A DNA stretch of 64,000 nucleotides, from NCBI RefSeq assembly GCF_000449425.2, contig NZ_AVHW01000089.1, positions 62,001-126,000 on the forward strand. The letters are read 5' to 3'. The stretch comes from Clostridioides difficile CD160. Lineage in GTDB: Bacteria > Bacillota > Clostridia > Peptostreptococcales > Peptostreptococcaceae. Each line of letters starts with the position of its first letter. Position 1 is the stretch's first letter. The position numbers and the translations under genes are program-made. This document shows, piece after piece, positions 17,619-25,387 of the stretch. The notes below the pieces were generated by a model. It worked only from the letters and a program-made list of their open reading frames with translations. It ran no database searches and was not told where the DNA came from.

Positions 17619-19367
17619 TTATAATCCTTCTAATAAATCCAGTACTTGTTTTTTAACTTTATTGTATCCACAATTATCAAGTGAATATCCAAGTTCTATA
17701 TTTCCAAAGCCTTTAATCTCAGCATTTTCTTTTTTATTTAATAGTTCTTGCATAAGTTCAACTTCTATATACTCTCTGCCCTTTTCTTTTTCTAACATAG
17801 TAAATAACTCAAAATCTTGTATTCCAAATCTTAAATTCTCCATTCTAACACTTCTAACTGGCTTTAAATCTTTTCCAGGATAAACAAAGAACATATCTCC
17901 AGCCTTCCAAATAGGGAATTTGTAACTTGCATCTTTCCAAGGGTCTTCCGTCCATAAATTGTAGTCCCATCTCAAAAACCCATCAAGACCAAAATAATAA
18001 GTATACCATCCTATTATTCTATTTTCAACAAAAGGAGAACTTATAAAACTATTTGGCTTCTCTGGAAAACAGCATACAAACCAAGTCAATATTCCGCCCT
18101 TGTCATTAATCTTTTTCTTTAACTTATCTATATCCTTATAATTTTGAATAGTAAGCTTTAAGTTTATTGACATATCATCAACTTCGTCTTGACCTCTATC
18201 TAAAAAGTTTTGGTCATGTGTTGCTGACTTGTACTTAACTCCATGCTCTCCTATAGTGGAGTTTATAAACTCGATACACTCTTTCACTACTTCTGGATTA
18301 TTTGGTTCATCAGCTATAAGTCTAACTCTATCCCATAATCCATTTTCTATTAAATGATTTAAAACTAATCCTATATATTCTTTTAAATCTTTTGTATTAT
18401 TTATAAACTTAAATACTTTGTCATTTTCATCATAATATCTTACTCTTATAGGGTCTTTATATCCTTCTATAGGGTTTCCAAACTCACCAGCACACCAATT
18501 ACCCAACAAGCCAAATAAATCTATCTCCTGAGCCATTTTATGCTTATTAGCTATATCTATATATCTGTCCATACTTTCAAAATTGCACTTAATCTTTCCA
18601 TCTATACCTTTTGAAACTCTTACCATATTGTATTCATATAAGTTTGATGGATTTTTATAAACTTTGTAACAACTTTGTCCTGCCCATGGATAATCTGAAA
18701 CTATAACCGTTGCAACTTTTTCTCCTAAAGAAGCTAATTCTTTTAAATAGTTATCAATTATTTCAAAATGTATATCAGACCATAGTTCAACCTTATACAT
18801 TCTAGCTAAACAACTTGGATGTTGCCATAAATCCAAAAAGAACCTACTTTCATCCAAAGGCTTTAATACAACATTTTTTACTTCCACAGGAACATTAATT
18901 GTGCAAACTCTCTCTTCATCTTCATACCCAAAACTTTTGAATACATCAATACCTATATTAAAGCTATTTTCTATAAAGTCCTCAGGCACTTGACCTTCAA
19001 CCCAAAACATTTGAGGTAAATGTTGTTCTACCAATACATCTTTATCTCTCAAAATAGCATCATTTACAAATGCTTTTGTATCGTCTTGAACATACCCCAT
19101 TATATTGATACTAAAATCATTTTCTAATTCATTAGGTACATTTAATCCAAGTCTTACTCTATTTCCAAGACCTTTCCATGATATAGCACTACTTGCATCA
19201 ATTGTACAATTAAATTCTTCTGTTGCTTTTAGCATAATTTGAAAAGCAAACTTCTCTCCCTTAGCTACTACAATGTTTAAGTCTTTATGTTCCCAAGTAT
19301 CATCCTCTATAACTGAATATTTATTGTGTTTAAATGTACAATCCTTCAATACATATGAAATCTCCAT
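17619..19367 (-). CDS. DUF4091 / GH123-like glycosidase-family protein
   Basis: Cytoplasmic protein of 582 residues, no signal peptide. The C-terminal half matches the DUF4091 pattern (YYFGLDGFLRWDYNLW, FVYPG, SVRMENLRFGIQDFELFTMLE), and RLIADEPNNPE could supply the Asp-Glu pair used by GH123 N-acetylgalactosaminidases in substrate-assisted catalysis. The N-terminal part is a beta-sandwich-like region. As the last gene of an ABC sugar importer operon (57 bp after a permease gene), it probably acts on the imported oligosaccharide, perhaps an amino-sugar glycan. The family call is good; activity and substrate are inference. Confidence 0.78.
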   Translation of the reverse strand: MEISYVLKDCTFKHNKYSVIEDDTWEHKDLNIVVAKGEKFAFQIMLKATEEFNCTIDASSAISWKGLGNRVRLGLNVPNELENDFSINIMGYVQDDTKAFVNDAILRDKDVLVEQHLPQMFWVEGQVPEDFIENSFNIGIDVFKSFGYEDEERVCTINVPVEVKNVVLKPLDESRFFLDLWQHPSCLARMYKVELWSDIHFEIIDNYLKELASLGEKVATVIVSDYPWAGQSCYKVYKNPSNLYEYNMVRVSKGIDGKIKCNFESMDRYIDIANKHKMAQEIDLFGLLGNWCAGEFGNPIEGYKDPIRVRYYDENDKVFKFINNTKDLKEYIGLVLNHLIENGLWDRVRLIADEPNNPEVVKECIEFINSTIGEHGVKYKSATHDQNFLDRGQDEVDDMSINLKLTIQNYKDIDKLKKKINDKGGILTWFVCCFPEKPNSFISSPFVENRIIGWYTYYFGLDGFLRWDYNLWTEDPWKDASYKFPIWKAGDMFFVYPGKDLKPVRSVRMENLRFGIQDFELFTMLEKEKGREYIEVELMQELLNKKENAEIKGFGNIELGYSLDNCGYNKVKKQVLDLLEGL

Positions 19368-19424
19368 ATTTTAAACTCCTCCATATCTACATAATTCTGC
19401 CCTATATTTTTTAAATTAAAGTAA

Positions 19425-20234
19425 CTAACCCTTTATTCCAGACAAAGATACCCCTTCCACAAATTTACTCTGTAAAATCAAATAGAAAATAAATGGTGGT
19501 AAAAATGTTATTGTTGCACCTGCCATCATTTGCCCATAGTTTGTTATCTGGAAAGTCTTAAGAGTAGACAATCCAACTGTCAATGTTCTCATTGTATCTT
19601 TAGTTGTCGCTATAAGAGGCCACATAAATTCATTCCATGCTCCCATAAAAGTAAATATTGCTAGTGTAATTAATGCTGGCTTGATTAGAGGCAACACTAT
19701 TTGTATTAAAATCCTAAGGTCTGAACAACCATCTATTTTTGCTGACTCCAGTAGCTCTTTTGGAACTCCTAAAATAGCTTGTCTCATTATAAATACACCA
19801 AATGCAGTTGGTATTGGCATAATAAGTGCAAGGTAACTATTTATCCACCCTAAGTGTTTCATTATTATATAAAGTGGTATCATTGTAACTTGAGATGGTA
19901 TAATTAAAGTCATTATCATAAATAAAAATAATTTATCACTACCTTTAAAATCCATCTTTGCAAAAGAATATCCTGCCAATGTGCTAAATACCAAATTTAA
20001 TAATACACCTGAGAAGGATACTATAGCTGTATTTAAAAAGTATTGTGCAAATCCTTTTTTAGTAAATATATCTATATAGTTTTGAAGGGTTACTGTTGAA
20101 AAAGATATATCTAAATTATATGAATTATATGTTACCTTTAAGGATATTATCAACATGTATATAAAAGGTACTAAGCTTGCACATGCTATAAATAATAGCA
20201 AACCATCACTCAATAATCTTCTTGTCGTTTTCAT
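19425..20234 (-). CDS. ABC sugar transporter permease (MalG/UgpE-like)
   Basis: Second membrane subunit of a carbohydrate importer of the CUT1 class, 269 residues with six predicted membrane helices. The EAA loop, where the ATPase docks, is visible as ESAKIDGCSDLRILIQIVLPLIKPAL. The C-terminus FVEGVSLSGIKG is characteristic of CUT1 MalG-like subunits. AAAGGTAGG precedes the ATG. It follows the partner permease by 15 bp and precedes the DUF4091 gene. No ATPase gene is present in the operon, so a shared multi-sugar ATPase encoded elsewhere (MsmX-like) is expected. Confidence 0.92.
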   Translation of the reverse strand: MKTTRRLLSDGLLLFIACASLVPFIYMLIISLKVTYNSYNLDISFSTVTLQNYIDIFTKKGFAQYFLNTAIVSFSGVLLNLVFSTLAGYSFAKMDFKGSDKLFLFMIMTLIIPSQVTMIPLYIIMKHLGWINSYLALIMPIPTAFGVFIMRQAILGVPKELLESAKIDGCSDLRILIQIVLPLIKPALITLAIFTFMGAWNEFMWPLIATTKDTMRTLTVGLSTLKTFQITNYGQMMAGATITFLPPFIFYLILQSKFVEGVSLSGIKG

Positions 20235-20249
20235 CTTGTACCTACCTTT

Positions 20250-21167
20250 CTAAATATCTGAACTATCTCGTTTTACAAATTTATTCTGAAAAATAGAGAC
20301 TACAGCTATCAACAAGAATAATACATTTGCTACAGTCATTGCATATCCAGAATTAAAATTTTTAAAGTTTAAATTAAAAGCATGCATAACTATACTCATA
20401 GTAGATATACCTGGTCCTCCACCAGTTACAGTATAGATTAAGTCAAATACCTGTAATGACCATATAGTACCTAAAAACACAACCATTATTGTTGTTGGTT
20501 TTAATAAAGGAACCGTTATTTTCATAAATTCTTGAAGTTTTGTGGCTCCATCGACCTTTGCCACTTCATAACAATGTTTTGGCAAATTCATTATCCCTGA
20601 AATATAAATTACCATAAAATAACCTATATTTTTCCACATAGATATAAACATAAGTGTAGGTAGTGCAGTCTTACTATCTCCTAAAAGTTTAGATGACTCT
20701 ATTCCAAAAGCACCTAATACTTGATATACAATTGAACCTTCTCCATTTAGTAAAGCTCTCCATACCATACCTATCAAAACCATAGATGATAATACTGGTA
20801 TAAATATCGCACCTTTAGCAAATGAAGCTATTTTACTATTTCCCTTTCCAGTAATCCAAACTGCCAAAACCAATGATAAAATAGTTTGGCAAGGTACTAC
20901 AATAAGAGTAAATTTAATTGTATTTATAATAGATACTTTTAGTGTTTCATCTGTAAATAATTTTTTATAGTTTTCTAAACCTATAAAAGTAGCTGGACTA
21001 ATAATGTTGTACTTTGTAAAACTAAAATATATTGACATTATTATTGGTATTACATAAAATGCTACTAGAATTATACCTAATGGCAATATATAAATATATG
21101 GTTTAATATTTAATCTTGTTTTTTTCTTTTTTGAATTTGCTTCAAAATCCCTAACTAAGTTTTCCAT
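20250..21167 (-). CDS. ABC sugar transporter permease (MalF/UgpA-like)
   Basis: First membrane subunit of the CUT1 sugar importer, about 305 residues. A charged N-terminal segment (SKKKKTRLN) precedes six membrane helices. The EAA motif is EVAKVDGATKLQEFMKITVPLLKPTT, and the segment TGGGPGISTMSIVMHAF is typical of MalF-like proteins. I chose the ATG at 21167, with GGAGAGGATAAA just before it; an upstream in-frame ATG at 21212 is not supported. It sits between the binding-protein gene (96 bp) and the MalG-like permease gene (15 bp). Confidence 0.92.
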   Translation of the reverse strand: MENLVRDFEANSKKKKTRLNIKPYIYILPLGIILVAFYVIPIIMSIYFSFTKYNIISPATFIGLENYKKLFTDETLKVSIINTIKFTLIVVPCQTILSLVLAVWITGKGNSKIASFAKGAIFIPVLSSMVLIGMVWRALLNGEGSIVYQVLGAFGIESSKLLGDSKTALPTLMFISMWKNIGYFMVIYISGIMNLPKHCYEVAKVDGATKLQEFMKITVPLLKPTTIMVVFLGTIWSLQVFDLIYTVTGGGPGISTMSIVMHAFNLNFKNFNSGYAMTVANVLFLLIAVVSIFQNKFVKRDSSDI

Positions 21168-21263
21168 TTTATCCTCTCCAATATAAATATTAGCATTGTA
21201 CTTATGATACAATGCTAATTTTATTCTGCAAGATACTATGAAACGTCTTACAGCCGTAAACTT

Positions 21264-22541
21264 TTATTGTGCTAATAAATCATTTGAATATTTTGCAGCA
21301 TCATCTAATGCTTGTTTTGGCGTTTTATCTCCTGAAATCATTGTTTGAAGTTCTTTCCATAAATATTCATATATTTCAACTCCATGAGGTCCTACAACCA
21401 ATGGTCTATATATATCCTTGTCATTTTCAACCATTTCTTTGAATCTTTCATCACCTTGATATGGTTCACCTTTTGTTATTGGTGCTCTTGGTATTGCTTT
21501 ATGGAATTCTGTCATTGATTCAACACTTAACATGTGCTGTATTAGTTTATATGCAAGTTCTTTATTTTTTGCTGATGACATTAAAGATAGGTGGTCTACT
21601 GCTCCAAAAGTCGCAGCTTTCTTATCCTCTAACCCAGTTACAAATCCCCAATTTAAATCTGGGAATGATTTATCAAATACACTTGTTGCAGCAGAAGATA
21701 GCATTACTGTAAATGCTGCTTTTCCTGGTCCAAATACACTTTCTATTATTTCATTACTATCTTTAGATAAAGAATCTTCAGGCACATATGCTTGTAATTC
21801 TTTTAAGAAATTCGCTGCTTCTAAACCATTTTTATTATTAAACTTAACTGATTTTAAATCATCATTATATATATCTCCACCAGCTTGCCATAAATAAGGG
21901 TACCAGTTCCAATTTAAGTTACCGAAAGTTTTAGCTCCCCATCCTTGAGCCAATCCCCATTGGTCTATCTTTCCATCACCATCAGTATCTTGTGTTGCTT
22001 TTTTACAGATTCTTTTAAAATCTTCCCATGTTTTAGGAGGTTTTTCTCCTATTTTTTCTAAAATATCCTTGTTATAATACAGTACACCTGGATTTGCTGC
22101 TTGGAATGGCATTCCATACATTCCACCCATCATTTCAGATGTCTTTATATAAATAGATTGTTCCTTATCTTCTTTAGTTGCATAATTAGTCAAATCTTCT
22201 ACTGCTCCACTTTGTATAAACTGTGGATACATTTCCGCATACATATATCCTACATCTGGACCTTCATCAGCACTTATAGCTGTTGCAAATTTTTCAGAAT
22301 AATTCTCCCAAGGAATTATCTGCAAATCTACTTCACAGTTATTCTTTTCCTCAAATTTATCTAAAATAGGGTCCCAAACTTCCTTCATATTGTCTTCTAC
22401 TGGTGGCATCCAAAGAACTAGCTTTTCTTTTTCTCCATCCTTTTTTGAATCTTTTCCATTTCCGCTTGAACACCCTGTTATAAGTGTTGTAGTCATAATT
22501 GCCACCATAGCTAGTGAACATAATTTTTTTAACATACCCAC
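21264..22541 (-). CDS. ABC sugar transporter substrate-binding lipoprotein
   Basis: Extracellular solute-binding protein of the bacterial family 1 type, about 425 residues. The signal peptide ends in the lipobox LITGC, followed by a Ser/Gly/Lys linker, then the two-lobed binding fold with LWMPPVEDNMKEVWDPILDKFEEKNNCEVD and TWEDFKRICKKATQDTDGDGKIDQWG. I prefer the GTG at 22541, seven bases after GGAGGG; ATG codons at 22556 and 22535 are alternatives. First gene of the importer operon. A CcpA-type cre sequence lies between its promoter and start, suggesting carbon catabolite repression. The sugar is unknown. Confidence 0.9.
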   Translation of the reverse strand: MGMLKKLCSLAMVAIMTTTLITGCSSGNGKDSKKDGEKEKLVLWMPPVEDNMKEVWDPILDKFEEKNNCEVDLQIIPWENYSEKFATAISADEGPDVGYMYAEMYPQFIQSGAVEDLTNYATKEDKEQSIYIKTSEMMGGMYGMPFQAANPGVLYYNKDILEKIGEKPPKTWEDFKRICKKATQDTDGDGKIDQWGLAQGWGAKTFGNLNWNWYPYLWQAGGDIYNDDLKSVKFNNKNGLEAANFLKELQAYVPEDSLSKDSNEIIESVFGPGKAAFTVMLSSAATSVFDKSFPDLNWGFVTGLEDKKAATFGAVDHLSLMSSAKNKELAYKLIQHMLSVESMTEFHKAIPRAPITKGEPYQGDERFKEMVENDKDIYRPLVVGPHGVEIYEYLWKELQTMISGDKTPKQALDDAAKYSNDLLAQ

Positions 22542-22677
22542 TTTTATTCCCTCCATCTTATTTTCTTTTTCATTATAATTCTACATATTTTTATTCCATT
22601 TAAAATATTATCAAAGCATGTATTCATTGTCTAATCAGTTTTTTCTATGCATTTTTTTTTATTATAGTTTTTTTCTA

Positions 22678-22692
22678 TGACAACGTTTTCTA
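22678..22692 (-). promoter_or_regulatory. Putative CcpA cre site
   Basis: On the minus strand TAGAAAACGTTGTCA matches the Gram-positive cre consensus WTGNAANCGNWNNCW with one mismatch. It lies 17-31 bp downstream of a putative -10, where a bound repressor would block early transcription of the sugar importer. Confidence 0.5.
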
Positions 22693-22708
22693 AAATTCCA
22701 AAAATAAT

Positions 22709-22736
22709 ATTTTACCATATCTAATCAGTCAGTAAA
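22709..22736 (-). promoter_or_regulatory. Putative promoter of the ABC sugar operon
   Basis: Minus strand TTTACT (22731-22736), a 16-bp spacer and TAAAAT (22709-22714). Hexamers are only fair, so confidence is modest; position relative to the cre-like site is its main support. Confidence 0.35.
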
Positions 22737-22777
22737 TAAGGTTTTATCTTCATTTAATACCATTACTCAACAATAAA

Positions 22778-22894
22778 GGAAGTGTCTCAAAATGAATTTT
22801 TTAGTTCATGAAGCACTCTTTTTTGCATGAAATCAAATATCTTTTTATTATTTCAACAATAAAAAGAGGCTTATCTCTATTTTGAGACATCCTC
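22778..22894 (-). repeat. 118-bp inverted-repeat element, copy 3 (inverted)
   Basis: Reverse-complement copy of the elements at 10118 and 17493, 117 bp long. It begins GGAAGTGTCTCAAAAT and ends ATTTTGAGACATCCTC. In this orientation the GAGG...CCTC hairpin plus T5 faces the SIS gene ending at 22961 and would terminate that operon. The terminal inverted repeat here extends outward by AATAAA on both sides. Confidence 0.85.
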
Positions 22895-22960
22895 TTTATT
22901 TTATACTACTTATTTATATTGTTATAATACTTTAGAATTTACTAAAACATATTCCTCACA

Positions 22961-23701
22961 TTAATAGTCATAGTGAATTACACTTTTATACTCCTCAAAA
23001 ATCTTCTTATTTAATTCATCTCCACCATCTATATTTGCACTATAAAAAATTGGTGGATTCTTTAATCCTCTATCAACTAACTCTTGAGTAATTTGAGCTA
23101 TAATAGAATTCATTATAGTAGTTGCAATTACAGTAGAAGTTGGACTAACTCTTTGATTTAGACCATCTATTTCTACACAGGCATCTCCCTTTTTACCGTG
23201 ATTATCTATCACCAAATCACATACTTCATAAAGATTTTTTCCTGAAGAATGCCTTGAAGATACGCTCTTTGAGTAACTTAAATTAGTTATACATATTACT
23301 ATTGCATTCTTTTCTTTAGCCTCTATAGCAAATTCTATACTTACTGGATTTCTACCAGATACCGAGTGAACTATAACTACATCTCCTTCTTTAATTGGAG
23401 TCTTACCAGCTAAGGCTGAGCCATATCCTTCTAATCTTTCCATCTTACTAGTATGAGTTATAGGTGATGTATCTAGCATTAAGGATTTTGCAAATACCGG
23501 ATTTATAAGAACACACCCGCCTGCTCTGTAGAACAATTCTTCTGTTAGTATTCCTGCATGTGAAGCACCAAAAGAAAATATTGCTTTTTTATTTTCTATT
23601 GCTTCAACAAGTATTTGTACTGCTTTTTCCATATTAGCTTTTTCTTCATTTTCAATTATATTGATTAATCTTTTTATCTCATTTATGTATTTAAATTCCA
23701 T
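22961..23701 (-). CDS. SIS domain protein (UPF0309-like)
   Basis: Cytoplasmic sugar-phosphate-binding protein, 246 residues, with one SIS fold. Visible blocks are the sugar-phosphate loop IFSFGASHAGILTEELFYRAGG, VVIVHSVSGRNPVSIEFAIEAKEKN and the C-terminal helix region SPTSTVIATTIMNSIIAQITQEL. Such proteins are isomerases, deaminases or lyases of phosphosugars, often amino sugars. It follows the Ula-type IIC gene by two bases, so it probably acts on the phosphosugar made by that PTS. I cannot name the reaction. The operon ends at repeat copy 3. Confidence 0.8.
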   Translation of the reverse strand: MEFKYINEIKRLINIIENEEKANMEKAVQILVEAIENKKAIFSFGASHAGILTEELFYRAGGCVLINPVFAKSLMLDTSPITHTSKMERLEGYGSALAGKTPIKEGDVVIVHSVSGRNPVSIEFAIEAKEKNAIVICITNLSYSKSVSSRHSSGKNLYEVCDLVIDNHGKKGDACVEIDGLNQRVSPTSTVIATTIMNSIIAQITQELVDRGLKNPPIFYSANIDGGDELNKKIFEEYKSVIHYDY

Positions 23702-23703
23702 AT

Positions 23704-24963
23704 CTATAATACTCCTCCAAGTAATGAACCTATAAACTTACTGATTATTCCAAATAGAGAAAGGTCGTTACCTCCAAATATTAGTATCCAGTTTTGAATA
23801 GTCCCTGAGTAAATTACAGCAGATATTCCTACTAAAGCTACCATAAATATTGCAGCTACAGCTGTACCTATTATAGCTCCACGTATACCACCTTGAGATT
23901 CTCCTATTACAGCTGCTGCTCCACATTCAAAGAATGAAGTTATAACAAGTGGTATAAGTAACATATTAAATACATTAAAGTAGTTACATATTAAAATCAT
24001 AGCTGTAGATGTTAACATAGCAACTAAGAATCCTATTAATACAGCATTAGGCTTATAGTTAAATAATATTGGACAATCAAAAGCTGGTAGTGCATTTGGT
24101 ACAACTTTTTCTGATATACCTTGGAATGCTGGCATTATTTGATTTATTAACATTCTTACACCATGAAGCATTATTATAAGACCTGCCCCAAAAGAAAGAC
24201 CTTGTTTTATTGCATATGTTCCAATAAACTCATTAGTATCTTTAAACGCATCTGGTATTACTACTCCAACAACTATAAACATTAGAAATACTGCCATTCC
24301 TCCACTTATAGATATTTCTCTAAAGAATGATATACTTTGAGGTATGTTTATATCTTCTGTAGATTTTTCTTTATTTCCTACTAACTTTGCAATAAATCCA
24401 GATATAAGTGCTAAACAACCTGATGGATGACCTAGTGTAAACGATTCGTCTCCAATAACATCAAATACATACTTTCTTAATAACCATGGCATTATTGACC
24501 AATAAAGAGCTGATAATACTGCTGCAAAAGCGATTAATACTCCACCACTTAATCCTGCTTCAACTCCTGATGCTACAAATATAAATGGGAACCAGTAAAG
24601 CATGTGGCCTGTTAAAAAGATAGTCTTAATAGGTGTAAACCTCGCTATCATTAAGTGAAGAGCTAGACCTACAAACATGGCTAAACCTATAATACCTCCA
24701 TAACTTGCAGTAAAAGTAACATCACTTAAACCTTTTGTTACTGCACCACCACTTATACTTTGGAAAGCTCCATTAATTGGTGCTATTGAGCTAACTAACA
24801 TACCTGTTCCAGTCTCCATAATTATGATTCCGAAAGCTGCAAGTAATGACCCTTTTATAACATCCGATGCTTTCTTTTTCTGTAATATAAGACCAAATGC
24901 TGCTATCAATCCAATTAACATAGATGGATTACGTAAAATATTATTTGAAATAAAATCAAGCAT
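23704..24963 (-). CDS. PTS EIIC, ascorbate/UlaA (SgaT) family
   Basis: Membrane transport subunit of a phosphotransferase system, 419 residues, about eleven hydrophobic helices. The opening pattern (PSMLIGLIAAFGLILQKKKASDVIKGSLLAAFGIIIMETGTGML), the segment TPIKTIFLTGHMLYW and the SFTLGH motif are of the UlaA/SgaT class. Ascorbate is the classical substrate, but the linked SIS protein, and absence of UlaG/UlaD/UlaE-type genes, argue for a different sugar acid or sugar. It lies 133 bp after the IIB gene, with no strong hairpin between. Confidence 0.88.
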   Translation of the reverse strand: MLDFISNNILRNPSMLIGLIAAFGLILQKKKASDVIKGSLLAAFGIIIMETGTGMLVSSIAPINGAFQSISGGAVTKGLSDVTFTASYGGIIGLAMFVGLALHLMIARFTPIKTIFLTGHMLYWFPFIFVASGVEAGLSGGVLIAFAAVLSALYWSIMPWLLRKYVFDVIGDESFTLGHPSGCLALISGFIAKLVGNKEKSTEDINIPQSISFFREISISGGMAVFLMFIVVGVVIPDAFKDTNEFIGTYAIKQGLSFGAGLIIMLHGVRMLINQIMPAFQGISEKVVPNALPAFDCPILFNYKPNAVLIGFLVAMLTSTAMILICNYFNVFNMLLIPLVITSFFECGAAAVIGESQGGIRGAIIGTAVAAIFMVALVGISAVIYSGTIQNWILIFGGNDLSLFGIISKFIGSLLGGVL

Positions 24964-25096
24964 TATATTTTTTTAGTGATAGGTCAACTATTTAAGTTTT
25001 CTAACACTAAATTCCTCCTCCCCTTATTACTACTTTTACTTTTAATAATCTTTTATTTTTTGTTACTTATTTTAAATTTACTTTTGAAGATTTACA

Positions 25097-25375
25097 CTAT
25101 TTCTTATCATTTAAGAAAGCTTGAACAACTTCTTTAACTTCTGATAAGTCCATATACTTCTTAACAGGATATACTGGTACATTGCAAGTTCCTTTTAATT
25201 CGTTTAATAGTTCTTGACTTGTAAATATACAGTCACAATCAGTTCCTCTAGCTGAGTTTATGTCTGTATTTTCTACTTCCCCCTCTATATCTAACTGTTT
25301 TAGAACCTTTTGTATTGTCATTTTTAATACCATTGATGAGCCTACACCAAATCCACATACTGCTAATATTTTCAT
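25097..25375 (-). CDS. PTS EIIB, ascorbate/UlaB-type
   Basis: Cytoplasmic phospho-carrier, 92 residues, normal length for a free IIB of the lactose/ascorbate fold. The phosphocysteine is Cys7 in the P-loop CGFGVGSSMVLK. It passes phosphate from a IIA domain to sugar bound by the IIC protein. It begins 12 bp after the PRD regulator gene, whose C-terminal IIA domain is the only IIA candidate here. The ribosome site is a good AGGAGG. Confidence 0.92.
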   Translation of the reverse strand: MKILAVCGFGVGSSMVLKMTIQKVLKQLDIEGEVENTDINSARGTDCDCIFTSQELLNELKGTCNVPVYPVKKYMDLSEVKEVVQAFLNDKK

Positions 25376-25387
25376 TTTTCATTCCTC

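Larger units (their letters stand above)
22557..22960. other. 404-bp intergenic region before the ABC sugar operon
   Basis: Contains repeat copy 3 (22778-22894), a putative minus-strand promoter (22709-22736), a cre-like operator (22678-22692) and two CTAATCAG words (near 22635 and 22721) of unknown meaning. No coding sequence is credible here. Confidence 0.6.

Noticed and set aside
10118-22894. The 118-bp copies as borders of a composite transposon carrying the ccs operon
   Set aside because: Copies 1 and 2 are direct and copy 3 inverted, no transposase or target duplications are visible, and each copy fits a gene end individually.
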